Source: Stenotrophomonas maltophilia (GTDB lineage Bacteria > Pseudomonadota > Gammaproteobacteria > Xanthomonadales > Xanthomonadaceae). From it: 64,000 nt of DNA. The stretch covers positions 2,364,750-2,428,749 of the forward strand of contig NZ_CP033877.1 in assembly GCF_006970445.1 (NCBI RefSeq). Direction: 5' to 3'. The notes beneath the pieces are model-generated. The model saw only the letters and a program-made list of their open reading frames with translations, was not told the DNA's origin and made no database searches. This document shows, in pieces, positions 8,399-20,424 of this stretch. Within the stretch, counting starts at the first letter, position 1; each line of letters begins with the position of its first letter. The position numbers and the translations under genes were made by a program.

Positions 8399-9573
8399 CC
8401 CGGCAACGCCCGGGTGCGCCGCTTCAGCCGCGTATCCAGCAGCCCCACGCCCAGCAGCACCAGGCTGGTCAGCCATCCGGCGGCCAGCAGGTGCATCCAG
8501 GGCAACGCCAGGCCCAGCACCAGCAGCGCGGCGGCGCCCAGCAGGTGCGAGCGCGGCGCGTGCCCATAGACCACGCGCTTGTACAGGGCACTGCCCAGCA
8601 GATAGATCAGCGGGCCCGCCACCATCACGGTGGCGTACACCGTGGTGACGGCCGCCCCCGGATGGTCCATGACCAGATCGTTGCCCACCGCGGTGGCGAT
8701 GATGCCGGCGATCAGCAGCGCGTGCACGTAATGGAAGTTGGCGCCCATCCGTCCGGGGTCTTCGGCGTGGGTGATGGCCTCCGTGGCATCGCGGCTGGAG
8801 ATGCCGAAGTACAGCCACCACATGGCAATCGTGCCAGCGAAGGTGGCCAGCACCGCAGATACCACCTGCAGGCTCCAGTGCTCGACGTCGCTGAGCACGC
8901 CACCGGTGGCCAGCAACGTCTCGCCCAGGGCGACGATGACGAACAGCTGGCAACGTTCGGCCAGGTGACCGCCCTCGATGGTCCAGTCACGGGTATGCGA
9001 CCGGCCCATGCCTGGGAACGCGAAGCCGAACATCGGCGAGATGTATTCGCAGGCGACCGCCGCCGCCCACAGTGCCAGCCGCAGATTGCCCTCGGCCGCT
9101 GCGCCGGCCAGCCAGAAGCAGGCCGAGACGCTGACCCAGGCCAGCATGCGGCGGAAGTTCGGCGCCAACGGATGGTTGCGGCCGACCTCGAACAGCACGA
9201 ACGCGGTGCGTCCGACCTGCATCGTGGCGTACGCCCCGGCGAACATCCATGCACGATCGGCAAACGCCTCGGGAATGGACGAGGACATCAACAACGCCAG
9301 CAGCATGGTGGCGAACATCAGGCCGCGGATGCGTGGCGCCTCCGGATCGAACCAGTTGCTGACCCAGCAGGCGTACTGCCAGCCGAGCCAGACCGCGAAC
9401 CACAGCACCAGCGTCTGCAGCACGCCGGCCAGGTCCAGGTGGTGCAACAGATGGTGGCTGAGCTGGGTGACCGCGAACACGTAGACCAGGTCGAAGAACA
9501 GTTCTTCGTAGGTCACGCGGGCATGATGGCCATCGCGGTGGCGCAGCGCCGGCAGGCGCAGTCGGGTACTCAT
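8395..9573 (-). CDS. Low temperature requirement protein A (LtrA) family
   Basis: A 392-residue inner-membrane protein with about ten to eleven hydrophobic helices. It shows LtrA family landmarks: the N-terminal VTYEELFFDLVYVFAVTQLS, ERCQLFVIVALGETLL in the middle, and WWLYFGISSRDA. LtrA was named from a Listeria cold-growth mutant; its biochemical activity is not settled. AAGGAG lies six bases before the ATG. The small membrane gene 9583-9849 ends nine bases upstream, so the two are an operon read leftward. Confidence 0.88.
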   Translation of the reverse strand: MSTRLRLPALRHRDGHHARVTYEELFFDLVYVFAVTQLSHHLLHHLDLAGVLQTLVLWFAVWLGWQYACWVSNWFDPEAPRIRGLMFATMLLALLMSSSIPEAFADRAWMFAGAYATMQVGRTAFVLFEVGRNHPLAPNFRRMLAWVSVSACFWLAGAAAEGNLRLALWAAAVACEYISPMFGFAFPGMGRSHTRDWTIEGGHLAERCQLFVIVALGETLLATGGVLSDVEHWSLQVVSAVLATFAGTIAMWWLYFGISSRDATEAITHAEDPGRMGANFHYVHALLIAGIIATAVGNDLVMDHPGAAVTTVYATVMVAGPLIYLLGSALYKRVVYGHAPRSHLLGAAALLVLGLALPWMHLLAAGWLTSLVLLGVGLLDTRLKRRTRALPG

Positions 9574-9582
9574 GGAACTCCT

Positions 9583-9849
9583 TCAGCGCGCCAGGCGCCA
9601 GTACAGGAAACCGGCCAGCAGCGCCGGCACGGCGAACACCAGCAACAGGATCGGCAGCTCCTCGCGTACCGCGTAACCGGCCTTGCTGACCCCCACCCAC
9701 ATGTTGGCCACGGCCACCAGCAACCAGGTGGCGATGAATGCGATCAGCGCCGTGGGCAGCTGCGAGGTGCCCACGCTCCAGAGATGGCCGAACAACAGGA
9801 ACACCCCCAGCAGCAGCACGCCTGCGGTGATCACCAGAATCACATGCAT
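9583..9849 (-). CDS. Small three-helix membrane protein
   Basis: An 88-residue hydrophobic protein with about three membrane helices (residues 3-22, 32-52 and 66-85). I do not recognise a named family with certainty. The ATG at 9849 is preceded by AAGGAG at ideal spacing, so the short form is preferred to a longer upstream frame that runs antisense through the sigma-factor gene. It lies nine bases before ltrA and is probably co-transcribed with it, perhaps as an accessory subunit. Confidence 0.8.
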   Translation of the reverse strand: MHVILVITAGVLLLGVFLLFGHLWSVGTSQLPTALIAFIATWLLVAVANMWVGVSKAGYAVREELPILLLVFAVPALLAGFLYWRLAR

Positions 9850-9977
9850 CCGTCGATCTCCTTGAGTCCCCAGGCAGGCTAGCCCGGGCCGATTCTGCGC
9901 TCCAGCCGATGATCGTGGTTTCACTTTCCAGCCGCCGCGAACAATCGGCGCGGCCGGCCGCGCATGGCAAACGCGAA

Positions 9978-9998
9978 CAGTTCCCATTAGTATTGCGT
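9978..9998 (+). promoter_or_regulatory. Weak Fur-box-like sequence upstream of the sigma gene
   Basis: On the minus strand this reads CGCAATACTAATGGGAACTG, which has partial likeness to the A/T-rich Fur repeat often found before fecI-type genes. The match is poor in the central half-site. The rest of the 204-bp gap (9850-10053) shows nothing else I can support. Confidence 0.28.
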
Positions 9999-10053
9999 CG
10001 TCGCGCAGGGATGCCCTCCCCGCGCCCGCCCTTCGTCCTTGCTGCCGGTCCGG

Positions 10054-10578
10054 ATGTCCCAGCTGCCTTCCCCTCACCCGCCTGCGCTGCCGCTGGTGTC
10101 TTCGCTGGTGCGCCACTACGAGGAACTGGTGGATTACCTGCGTCGCCGCTTCCGCTCGCCCGGGCTGGCCCGCGAAGTGGTCCACGATGTCTGCGTACGC
10201 CTGCTGGAGCGACCGCCCGTGCACGACGCACGGCAACCGATCGCGCTGCTGCGCCGGATCGCCCACGACGCGGCGGTGGACCGCTGCCGCGCCGAAGACC
10301 TGCGCCGGCACTGGGTCGAGCCGCGCGCCGAACTGCCCGAGGGCGCCTGCCCGCGCCCCGGGCCCGAGCAGCACGCGCAGGGCATGCACGCGCTTGAGCA
10401 TTTGAGCGTCACCATCGAACGGATGCCCTGCCGGCGCCAGCAGGTCTTCATCCTGCACAAGATCCACGAGCTGCCACAGGCAGAAGTCGCGCGGCGCATG
10501 GGCATCGGCCTGAAGGCGGTGGAGCGCCACCTGCGCCTGGCAATGGACGACTGCCGTCTGTCGGCAGGGCTGCAATGA
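10054..10578 (+). CDS. ECF sigma factor, FecI-like
   Basis: A 174-residue sigma-70 factor of the extracytoplasmic class. Region 2 spans roughly residues 15-80 (YEELVDYLRRRF, AREVVHDVCVRL). Region 4 spans 115-170 (IERMPCRRQQVFILHKI, AEVARRMGIGLKAVERHL). The KAVERHL recognition helix and the following FecR and STN-type TonB receptor genes mark it as a FecI-type iron-starvation sigma. It would direct transcription of the receptor gene when the receptor binds its ligand. ATG 10054 is preferred to TTG 10039. The stop overlaps fecR as ATGA. Confidence 0.9.
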   Translation: MSQLPSPHPPALPLVSSLVRHYEELVDYLRRRFRSPGLAREVVHDVCVRLLERPPVHDARQPIALLRRIAHDAAVDRCRAEDLRRHWVEPRAELPEGACPRPGPEQHAQGMHALEHLSVTIERMPCRRQQVFILHKIHELPQAEVARRMGIGLKAVERHLRLAMDDCRLSAGLQ

Positions 10579-11420
10579 GCCGCACGCCCGACCCCACGGA
10601 ACCCCAGCCACCGCCGGGTTCCACCGATCAGGTGCTGGAGCGGCACCGCGATGCCTTGAAGCAACGCTTCCCGATGCCGGGTCCCGAGCAGCTGCAGCGG
10701 AAACGTGGCCGCCCGCCCATCAAGGCCGTGCTGCCAGTGCTGCTGGTCGCCGCTGGCGCCCTGCTGCTGATCGACCCGGCCTGGCAGGTCCGCGATTACC
10801 AGACCGCCGTCGGCGAACGCCGCAACGTCACCCTGCCCGATGGCAGCGAGGTGCTGCTTGATGCTGGCACCCACCTGCAGGTGCGCCGGCACCTGCGCTC
10901 GCGGCAGGTGCTGCTGGCACGCGGCCAGGCGCGCTTCCAGGTACAGCACTCGGCGTGGCGCCCCTTCCTGGTCGATGCCGGTCCGGTACACGTGCGCAAT
11001 TACGGCACCGTATTCGATGTGGACCGCCAGGGCGGTCTGAGCGAGGTGACCCTGTGGCGCGGCGAGGTGGGCGTACGCGTCGACGGCAGCGAGGCCGAGC
11101 AACGCCTGAAGCCGGGCCAGCGCCTGCTGGCCCAGGCAGGGTCGTTGTCGCCGCCCGAAGCGGTCAGCCCGGACCGGGCCGACTGGACCACCGGGCGGTT
11201 GCAGTTCGATCGGCTGCCGCTGTCGGAAGTGCTGCGCATCCTGCAGCGCTACCACGACCGCCCGATCGTGCTGGACGACCCGGCGCTGGGCCCGCTGCTG
11301 GTCTCGGGCGTGTTCGATGCCGATCGCGCCGAGACCGCCGTGGCACTGCTGCCGGACATCCTGCCGGTACAGCTGCAGACCGCCGCCGACGGCAGCCTGC
11401 ACCTGCGCGCTCGCGATTGA
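10575..11420 (+). CDS. FecR-family anti-sigma regulator
   Basis: A 281-residue inner-membrane protein. A cytoplasmic segment of about 48 residues that would hold the sigma factor is followed by one membrane helix (about 48-64, AVLPVLLVAAGALLLI). The periplasmic FecR domain (about 75-185) has the usual GERRNVTLPDGSEVLLDAGT and VRNYGTVFDV blocks. A C-terminal STN-binding part contains LPLSEVLRILQRYHDRPI. It relays the ligand-bound state of the receptor to the sigma factor. Its start overlaps the sigma gene by four bases. Confidence 0.9.
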   Translation: MSRTPDPTEPQPPPGSTDQVLERHRDALKQRFPMPGPEQLQRKRGRPPIKAVLPVLLVAAGALLLIDPAWQVRDYQTAVGERRNVTLPDGSEVLLDAGTHLQVRRHLRSRQVLLARGQARFQVQHSAWRPFLVDAGPVHVRNYGTVFDVDRQGGLSEVTLWRGEVGVRVDGSEAEQRLKPGQRLLAQAGSLSPPEAVSPDRADWTTGRLQFDRLPLSEVLRILQRYHDRPIVLDDPALGPLLVSGVFDADRAETAVALLPDILPVQLQTAADGSLHLRARD

Positions 11421-11491
11421 TTGCCGCCATGAGGGTGGGTAGCGCGCCCTCCCATCCGGCAGGTGCTTGAACCCCTCCGAAGGACCCCCGC

Positions 11492-13918
11492 ATGACCCGC
11501 CCTGTTACGCCCGCCACGCTGCGCCGGTTGGCGCCCACCCTGCTCGCCGCCTGCCTGTGCGCGACGCTGCCCGTTGCCGCGCAGGCGTCCGAACCGACCG
11601 CCGTCGAGGTCCACCTGCCGGCGGGTTCCCTGCAGGCCTCACTCAACGCGTTGGCCCGGCAGAGCGGCATCCAGCTGCTGTTCGCCGCCGACAGTGTCAG
11701 CGGGCGCACCGCACCGGCGCTGGACGGCCGTTACACCCCGCGCGAGGCGCTGCAGCGCCTGCTGGCCGGCCAGGGCCTGGCACTGCAGGAACGCTCGCCG
11801 GGCGTCTTCGTGCTGAGCGCGGCCGCCGCTGCACCTGTGCAGGCCAAGGCCCCTGCGCCTGCCCGCCCTGCGCCGCAGGCCGCAGCCACCTCGCTGGCCC
11901 GCGTCACGGTCTCGGCGTCCACCGCGCGCATGGCGCAGGGCGAGACCGCCATGCCCAACACCATCACCGTGCTGACGCGCGAGGACATCGCGCAGCAGCT
12001 GGCGCTGGGCTCGGATGTCTCGCGCGTGCTGTCGTCACAGATCCCGGCCTTTGCGCCCGCCCGCGAGAAGATGTCCAACTACGGCGAGAGCATGCGTGGG
12101 CGCGGCATCCTGTACATGGTCGACGGCGTGCCGCAGTCCACGCCGCTGCGCGATGGCTCGCGTGACTCGCACACCATCGACCCGGCGATGATCGAACGCA
12201 TTGAAGTCATCCATGGCGCCAACGCCCTGCAGGGCATCGGCGGTACCGGCGGCATCGTCAACATCATCACCCGCAGCGCGCCTGGCGAACCGGGCGCATT
12301 CCTGTTCGACAGCAACCTCAGCTACAGCAGCGCGCTGCCCCGCCGCCACGACGATAACGGCCAGCGCGCTTCGGCGCTGGTGGGCATGCGTGGCGAGCAG
12401 TTCGACCTGGTCGCGGGGCTGGCCTACGAGCGCCAGGGCCTGTTCCACGACGGCGAAGGGCGCTCGATCGGCACCAACGCGCAGGGCGAGCTGATGGATT
12501 CGACCTCGTCGAACGTGTTCGCCAAGTTCGGCTGGAACATTGCCGAAGGCCACCGCCTGCAGCTGATGGCCAACCGCTACGAACTGCGCGGGCTGGACAA
12601 TTATCTGGCGGTGAACGGCGACTTCCGCAGCGGGCGCCCGACCATTTCGGTGCCCGGTGACACCCCGCTGGACCCGCCGATGAACCGCTCACGCTCGTTG
12701 ACCGCGGACTACAGCGCCGCCGATCTGCTCGGTGGCCGCTTCCAGGCACAGGCGTTCGCGGTCGACTTCGAAGGCCGCTATGGCGCCAGCCAGTGGGACC
12801 CGTGGGGCAACACCGGCGCCAATGCCGCCTGGGACCAGACCCAGAACGAATCGGACAAGCGCGGCTTCAAGCTGACCCAGAGCTGGAGCCGCATCGCCGG
12901 CACCACGCTGGACGTGACCCTGGGCCTGGACGGCCTGCGTGATCGCACCCACCAGGTGTTGCTGGCCAGCGGCATGAACTGGGTGCCGTTGACCACCTAC
13001 CAGAGCCTGTCGCCGCTGCTGCAGCTGCATTGGTGGCCGACCGACCACCTGATGCTGTCCGGCGGCCTGCGCTACGAGAAGGGCGAGCTGGAAGTGGGCG
13101 ACTACACCACCCTGCCCCGCTATGGCGCGCGCAAGGTGGCCGGTGGCAAGCCGACCATGAGCGAGACCCTGCCCAACTTCGGCGCGGTCTGGTACATCAA
13201 CGATCGCCTCAACGCCTATGCGTCCTACTCGGAGGGTTACACCGTGGCCGACGTCGGCCGCGTACTGCGTGCGATCAACCGCGACGGCCAGCGCGTGGAC
13301 AGCCTGGTGGACCTGTCGCCGGTGGTGTCGGACAACCGCGAGATCGGCCTGGAGTATGACGATGGCCGCTTCAGCGGCGATATCGCCTACTACACCTCCG
13401 AATCCAGGCTCGGCTCGGTGCTGGTCTACGATGCGGGCATCGATGCCTACAACGTGCAGCGCCAGGCCACCCGCGTGGAGGGTTTCGAAAGCAACCTGCG
13501 CCTGCAACTGGGCAACAGTCGCTTGGGCCTGGGCTATGCGCGCGCCAACGGACGCTACGACGCCAACATCGATGGCCAGCTGGACAGCGACCTGGCGGGC
13601 GTGAACATCGCACCGAACCGGCTGACCGCGTTCTGGGAACAGAACTGGACACCGCAGCTGAGCACCCGACTGCAGGCCAGCCACGCCTTCGATCGCGACT
13701 TCGACCAGCTGGGCGCACGGGTGGCCGAGTTCAAGGGCTACACCACGGTGGATCTGGTTGCACGCTACACGCTGGACAAGCATGCCTTCACGCTGGGCGT
13801 GCAGAACCTGGCCAACAAGCAGTACATCAGCTACTACTCGCAGACCACGCCGTCGAACCCGAGTTACTTCTCCGGACGTGGCCGGGTACTGACGCTGGGG
13901 TGGCAGTACCGCTATTGA
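11492..13918 (+). CDS. TonB-dependent transducing receptor (FecA-like)
   Basis: An 808-residue outer-membrane receptor. A signal peptide ends near residue 32 (VAAQA). An STN signalling domain (about 36-110) has LQASLNALARQSGIQLLF and LQRLLAGQGLAL. A TonB box region (ARVTVSAS) precedes the plug domain (about 145-260, IERIEVIHGANALQGIGGTGG) and the 22-strand barrel ending in LTLGWQYRY. The STN domain means it both imports an iron-siderophore-type ligand and signals through the FecR/sigma pair just upstream. AAGGA precedes the ATG. The ligand cannot be told from sequence; catecholate or citrate-type siderophores are the usual guesses. Confidence 0.9.
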   Translation: MTRPVTPATLRRLAPTLLAACLCATLPVAAQASEPTAVEVHLPAGSLQASLNALARQSGIQLLFAADSVSGRTAPALDGRYTPREALQRLLAGQGLALQERSPGVFVLSAAAAAPVQAKAPAPARPAPQAAATSLARVTVSASTARMAQGETAMPNTITVLTREDIAQQLALGSDVSRVLSSQIPAFAPAREKMSNYGESMRGRGILYMVDGVPQSTPLRDGSRDSHTIDPAMIERIEVIHGANALQGIGGTGGIVNIITRSAPGEPGAFLFDSNLSYSSALPRRHDDNGQRASALVGMRGEQFDLVAGLAYERQGLFHDGEGRSIGTNAQGELMDSTSSNVFAKFGWNIAEGHRLQLMANRYELRGLDNYLAVNGDFRSGRPTISVPGDTPLDPPMNRSRSLTADYSAADLLGGRFQAQAFAVDFEGRYGASQWDPWGNTGANAAWDQTQNESDKRGFKLTQSWSRIAGTTLDVTLGLDGLRDRTHQVLLASGMNWVPLTTYQSLSPLLQLHWWPTDHLMLSGGLRYEKGELEVGDYTTLPRYGARKVAGGKPTMSETLPNFGAVWYINDRLNAYASYSEGYTVADVGRVLRAINRDGQRVDSLVDLSPVVSDNREIGLEYDDGRFSGDIAYYTSESRLGSVLVYDAGIDAYNVQRQATRVEGFESNLRLQLGNSRLGLGYARANGRYDANIDGQLDSDLAGVNIAPNRLTAFWEQNWTPQLSTRLQASHAFDRDFDQLGARVAEFKGYTTVDLVARYTLDKHAFTLGVQNLANKQYISYYSQTTPSNPSYFSGRGRVLTLGWQYRY

Positions 13919-13927
13919 GCCTGCACG

Positions 13928-13955
13928 GGGCCCGGGGCGATGTCGCCCCGGGCCC
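13928..13955. terminator. 13-bp perfect hairpin between convergent genes
   Basis: GGGCCCGGGGCGA (13928-13940) is followed by TG and its exact reverse complement (13943-13955). It sits between the receptor stop and the convergent amidohydrolase stop. There is no T-tract, so it may block RNA 3' decay or act bidirectionally rather than as a classical intrinsic terminator. Confidence 0.6.
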
Positions 13956-13972
13956 AGGCCACACGCCCCGGA

Positions 13973-16787
<2,815 letters not shown>

Positions 16788-16791
16788 ATCT

Positions 16792-16860
16792 GTAGAGTCG
16801 AACGTGGGCTCTGCTCTACACCGGACGCGTCGAAGGGTGCCGGTCAGAGCGACCGGCACC
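16792..16860. repeat. SMAG-like GTAGAG palindrome plus terminator-like hairpin
   Basis: 16792-16819 begins GTAGAG and ends CTCTAC with a loosely paired centre, a degenerate SMAG unit. It is followed by a perfect hairpin, GGTGCCGGTC (16836-16845), loop AGAGC, and the reverse complement at 16851-16860. Together they fill the gap between convergent blaL1 and the DUF411 gene and probably end both transcripts. Confidence 0.7.
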
Positions 16861-16871
16861 GCCACTGACTG

Positions 16872-17411
16872 TCAGCCGCCCTGCCCGTGCTGGGCAAACG
16901 GCTCGGTGCTGCCGTCGGTCCGCACCAGCTCGACGGTGTACGGCTGCACGTAGCCATCCGGCATTTCCATGCCCGGCGAACCGGCCGGCATGCCGGGCAG
17001 CACCAGCCCGCGCGCGGCCGGGCGTTCGGCCAGCAGGCGCTTGATGTCCTCGGCCGGAATGTGGCCCTCGACCACATACCCGCCGATCTCGGCGGTATGG
17101 CAGGACGCCTTGCCGACTGGCACCCCCAGGCGAACCTTGATCGGATTCATGTCATCGGTGTCGCGCACGTCCACCTGGAAGCCGGCAACCTTCAGGTGGT
17201 CGACCCAGATGCCGCAGCAGCCACAGCTGGCGGTCTTGTGCACGATGGCCACCGGCAAGGCCGGATCGACCTTGGCCGGGCTGGCCTGGATCGGTGCCAC
17301 CGGTGCTGCGCTGGCGACCGGTGCGGCGGCGGATTCTTCGGCGGCGCGTGCGCAGGCGGTCGTGGCCAACACAGTGCCCAGCAGCAGGCCGAGGGAGAGA
17401 GTACGGTTCAT
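16872..17411 (-). CDS. DUF411 periplasmic metal-associated protein
   Basis: A 179-residue protein with a signal peptide of about 20-23 residues (possible lipobox at ATTAC), an Ala/Pro linker, and a DUF411 domain. The domain shows the Cys-rich KTASCGCCGIWVDHL, the GKASCHTAEIGGYVVEGHIPAEDI core and GLVLPGMPAGSPGME. DUF411 proteins are often found next to copper-resistance genes and are thought to bind metal. AAGGA lies upstream of ATG 17411. The Cys-rich small protein at 17528 is 116 bp upstream on the same strand. Confidence 0.88.
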   Translation of the reverse strand: MNRTLSLGLLLGTVLATTACARAAEESAAAPVASAAPVAPIQASPAKVDPALPVAIVHKTASCGCCGIWVDHLKVAGFQVDVRDTDDMNPIKVRLGVPVGKASCHTAEIGGYVVEGHIPAEDIKRLLAERPAARGLVLPGMPAGSPGMEMPDGYVQPYTVELVRTDGSTEPFAQHGQGG

Positions 17412-17527
17412 TGAGTGATTCCTTTGCAGAGGCGGGCAACGCGGCCCGCCGCCCGCGCATCGAAGGCGCAGGCAGAGTCGAGAAAAAGTCGAACAGTCAT
17501 GGCAGGCGCTTGAGCGCCAGCAGGAAA

Positions 17528-17869
17528 TCACACGATAGGGGGCCGCAACGGGTCCGGCATCGGCGGCGGTGCGCGTTGCTGGGAACCGGCGGGTGCCGGC
17601 GCCTCGCGCCACGGCGAGGCGGGCGTTCCGCTCAACGTGACCAGCATGCCAAGGCAGGCCGGCGGGCATTCACACTCACCACTCTGGCAGGCCGCCGGGG
17701 CCGCATCATCGCAGCAGCCGACTGCCGCCATCGCGGCTGAGTGCGGCGCGGCGCAGTGATCCTGGTTGATCGACCCGTTGTACGAAGACGAGGCAAGCGC
17801 CAGCGCCGGTGCGTTCAGCACCAGGGCAACAAGCAACATCCATCGCAGCAGCAGGCCAGGCAGGTTCAC
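17528..17869 (-). CDS. Cys-rich small metal-binding protein, CopL-like
   Basis: About 113 residues from GTG 17869. A hydrophobic leader (LLLRWMLLVALVLNAPALALAS) is followed by a cysteine- and histidine-containing stretch (DHCAAPH, GCCDD, AACQSGECECPPACL) and a Pro-rich tail. The layout is that of CopL-type metal-binding regulatory proteins of Xanthomonadaceae, which precede copper genes; DUF2946 proteins are an alternative. An ATG at 17920 is possible but would overlap the neighbouring oxidoreductase gene by 26 bp. Its place before the DUF411 gene suggests a shared copper role, by inference. Confidence 0.62.
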   Translation of the reverse strand: MNLPGLLLRWMLLVALVLNAPALALASSSYNGSINQDHCAAPHSAAMAAVGCCDDAAPAACQSGECECPPACLGMLVTLSGTPASPWREAPAPAGSQQRAPPPMPDPLRPPIV

Positions 17870-17894
17870 CCGCCGATGATAGCCGATGCTCGTG

Positions 17895-20180
17895 TCACGC
17901 AATCGCCGCCGCCATCGCACTCATCCGCACCGGAATCGACTTGGCAGCGGGCGTGCCGCTGATCCGGTCGTAGTAGTCCAGCGGCAACAACGGGTTCAGT
18001 TCCGGGTAGTAACCGGCCAGCGCGCCGCGCGGCATCGGGTAGTCCAGTACAGTCAGGCCCTCGATGCGCCGCTGCACGCCATCGCCGCTGATCGTCTCCA
18101 GGCTGACCAGCGCCTCCTTCTCCAGACCGCGCGCCAGCCGGTCCTCGATGTTCATGAACAGCACCATGCGATCGTTGTACACGCCGCGATAGCGATCGTT
18201 GTAGCTGTAGATGGTGGTGTTGTACTGATCGTGCGAGCGCACGGTGGCCAACCGCAACATGTCCGGATCGTGCACCGGATCGTCCACGTCCAGGCCGGGC
18301 ATCACCAGGATGTTGGCCTTGCCATTGGGCGTGGGCCACACGCGGCGGCGCGGTGGAATGTCCAGATGGAAGCCGTGCGGCTGCTGGATGCGCTCGTTGA
18401 AGCCGGTGTAGATCTCCGGGTACACGGCAGCGATCAGTTCGCGGATGGGCGCATAGTCGTGCATGCAGCGCGCCCAGTCGACCTTGCTGTGCGGCAGCGC
18501 AGCCATCGCCATGCGGCAGACGATCTCGACCTCGGGCAGCACCTCCGTGCTGACCGGTTCGAGCACGCCGCGCGACGCGGTCACGTTCGACATCGCGTCT
18601 TCGATGGTGACGAACTGCTCGCCGGCCGGCGTGACGATGCGCTCCGAGCGCGCCACCACCGGCAGGATCAGCGCATCGCGGCCATGAACCAGATGACCTC
18701 GGTTGAGCTTGGTGGCGATGCCCACGGTCAGGTCCAGGCCGCGCATGGCTTCATACGCACGCGGCGTATCGGGCACCGCATGGATGAAGTTGCCACCCAG
18801 GCCGATGAATACCTTGGCGCTGCCGTCCAGCATCGCCTCGATGGATTCGACCACATGATGGCCGTGCTCACGCGGCGGATCGAAGCCGAACACCTGCTGC
18901 ACGCGGTCCAGGTAGGCCGGCTTGGGCTTCTCGTCGATGCCGACGGTGCGGTCGCCCTGCACATTGGAATGCCCACGGATCGGCCCGATGCCCGCACCGG
19001 GCTTGCCGAAGTTGCCGCGCAGCATCAGCAGGTTGGCGACCTGCTGCAGCAGGCGCGAGCCGTACTGGTGCTGGGTCAGCCCCATGCCATAACAGATCAC
19101 GGTGGCCTTGGAGCGGATGTAGATCTCCGCGCATCGGCGGATCTGCGCCTGCGAAATGCCGGACACCTGCACGATCTGGTCCCAGTCCTGCGCCAACACG
19201 TCTTCGCGCAGCGCCTCCAGGCCCACCGTGTGTTCTGACAGGAAATCATGGTCGAGCACGCGCTCGCCCTGCGCTTCGCGCTCGAACATCACCTTCATCA
19301 TGCCCTTGATCAGGGCCAGGTCGCCGCCGATGCGGATGTGCACGAACTCGCTGGTGATCTCGGTCGAACCGAACGTGGCCATCTGCACCACGTCCTGCGG
19401 CTCGGCAAAGCGGATCAGCGCGCGCTCGGGCATCGGATTGACCGCCACGATCGGGATGCCGCGTTTGCGCGCTTCGACCAGGTTGCTCATCATCCGCGGC
19501 GAATTGGTGCCGGTGTTCTGACCAATCACGAAGATCGCTTCGGCGTGCTCGAAATCCTGCAGCACGATGGTGCCCTTGCCCACCCCGATCGCCGGCGGCA
19601 GGCCGCGGCTGGTCGGCTCGTGGCACATGTTCGAGCAGTCCGGGAAATTATTGGTGCCGAACTCGCGCACGAAGATCGAATACAGGAACGCCGCTTCGTT
19701 GGGCGTGCGCCCGGAGGTATAGAACTCGGCCTGGTGCGGGCTGTCCAGCGCCTGCAGGTGGCGGCCGATCAGTGCGAAGGCCTCGTCCCAGCTGCACGGC
19801 ACGTAGTGGTCGGTGGCTGCGTCGTAGCGCATCGGCTCGGTCAGCCGGCCCTGCATCTCCAGCCAGTAGTCGGTCTGCGCCATCAGTTCGGTGACGGTGT
19901 GCTGGGCGAACAGCTCACGACCGGCGCGGAACTGGGTGGCTTCCCAGGCCAGCGCCTTGGCGCCGTTCTCGCAGAATTCCAGCTTCTTGCGTTCGTCGGC
20001 ATCGGGGAACGCGCAGCTCGGGCACTTGAAGCCGCCGGGCTGGTTCATCGCCAGCAGCGCCTTCGACCCCTTGCCGATCACGCTCTGCTGCAGCAGCACC
20101 TTGGCCGTGGCACCGGCGGCACCCCAGCCTCCGGCAGGCTGGTTGTAGGGCTTGTAACGCGGCGGTTTCTGCTCGGACAT
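17895..20180 (-). CDS. FdhF/YdeP-family molybdopterin oxidoreductase
   Basis: A 761-residue molybdopterin-dependent oxidoreductase of the YdeP/formate-dehydrogenase-alpha-like class. N-terminal cysteines sit in FKCPSCAFPD and KLEFCENGAKA. The molybdopterin domain includes EFYTSGRTPNEAAFLYS, VIGQNTGTNSPRM, GNFGKPGAGIGPIRGHSNVQGDRTVG (here split by other residues) and a C-terminal dinucleotide-binding domain with RSHDQYNTTIY. E. coli YdeP is tied to acid resistance; the substrate of this family is uncertain. ATG 20180 begins MSEQKPPRYKPYNQPAGGWG, the family start. It is divergent from fdhD, 244 bp apart, which fits maturation of this enzyme by FdhD. Confidence 0.88.
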   Translation of the reverse strand: MSEQKPPRYKPYNQPAGGWGAAGATAKVLLQQSVIGKGSKALLAMNQPGGFKCPSCAFPDADERKKLEFCENGAKALAWEATQFRAGRELFAQHTVTELMAQTDYWLEMQGRLTEPMRYDAATDHYVPCSWDEAFALIGRHLQALDSPHQAEFYTSGRTPNEAAFLYSIFVREFGTNNFPDCSNMCHEPTSRGLPPAIGVGKGTIVLQDFEHAEAIFVIGQNTGTNSPRMMSNLVEARKRGIPIVAVNPMPERALIRFAEPQDVVQMATFGSTEITSEFVHIRIGGDLALIKGMMKVMFEREAQGERVLDHDFLSEHTVGLEALREDVLAQDWDQIVQVSGISQAQIRRCAEIYIRSKATVICYGMGLTQHQYGSRLLQQVANLLMLRGNFGKPGAGIGPIRGHSNVQGDRTVGIDEKPKPAYLDRVQQVFGFDPPREHGHHVVESIEAMLDGSAKVFIGLGGNFIHAVPDTPRAYEAMRGLDLTVGIATKLNRGHLVHGRDALILPVVARSERIVTPAGEQFVTIEDAMSNVTASRGVLEPVSTEVLPEVEIVCRMAMAALPHSKVDWARCMHDYAPIRELIAAVYPEIYTGFNERIQQPHGFHLDIPPRRRVWPTPNGKANILVMPGLDVDDPVHDPDMLRLATVRSHDQYNTTIYSYNDRYRGVYNDRMVLFMNIEDRLARGLEKEALVSLETISGDGVQRRIEGLTVLDYPMPRGALAGYYPELNPLLPLDYYDRISGTPAAKSIPVRMSAMAAAIA

Positions 20181-20424
20181 GTTCGGGAACCTTACGGAAG
20201 GAACGCAGCAACAATCGGCACAACGCGGTCCGACGGCACATTCAGTGGCACGACCAGCCCCACAGTCAAGCACGGCCTACGCTGCTTCGCCAGAGGGTAC
20301 AGGCTGTTTTCAGCACAACCTGCCATGGCAACGGTTACAGCCACGTCTGCGCGCGACCACTGCGCTATCCTCGAAACCGCAGGCGGTGGCCCGCCCGCGT
20401 TTCCCCCTTGTCCGGACGCGCTGC

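Noticed and set aside
8395-9573. Light- or opsin-like membrane protein
   Set aside because: The helix sequence VTYEELFFDLVYVFAVTQ and the rest match LtrA; no retinal Lys context is seen.
9583-10611. 342-codon minus-strand frame covering the sigma-factor gene
   Set aside because: Only its last 88 codons have a ribosome site and hydrophobic helices. The rest is antisense to the sigma gene with its clear region 2 and 4.
10054-13918. Ferric citrate fecIRA system named as such
   Set aside because: The architecture is FecI/FecR/FecA-like, but the ligand cannot be read from the sequence, so no gene symbols were assigned.
17886-19238. 450-codon frame on the plus strand
   Set aside because: It is the antisense shadow of the molybdopterin oxidoreductase, with His/Arg/Gln-rich composition and no recognisable motif.
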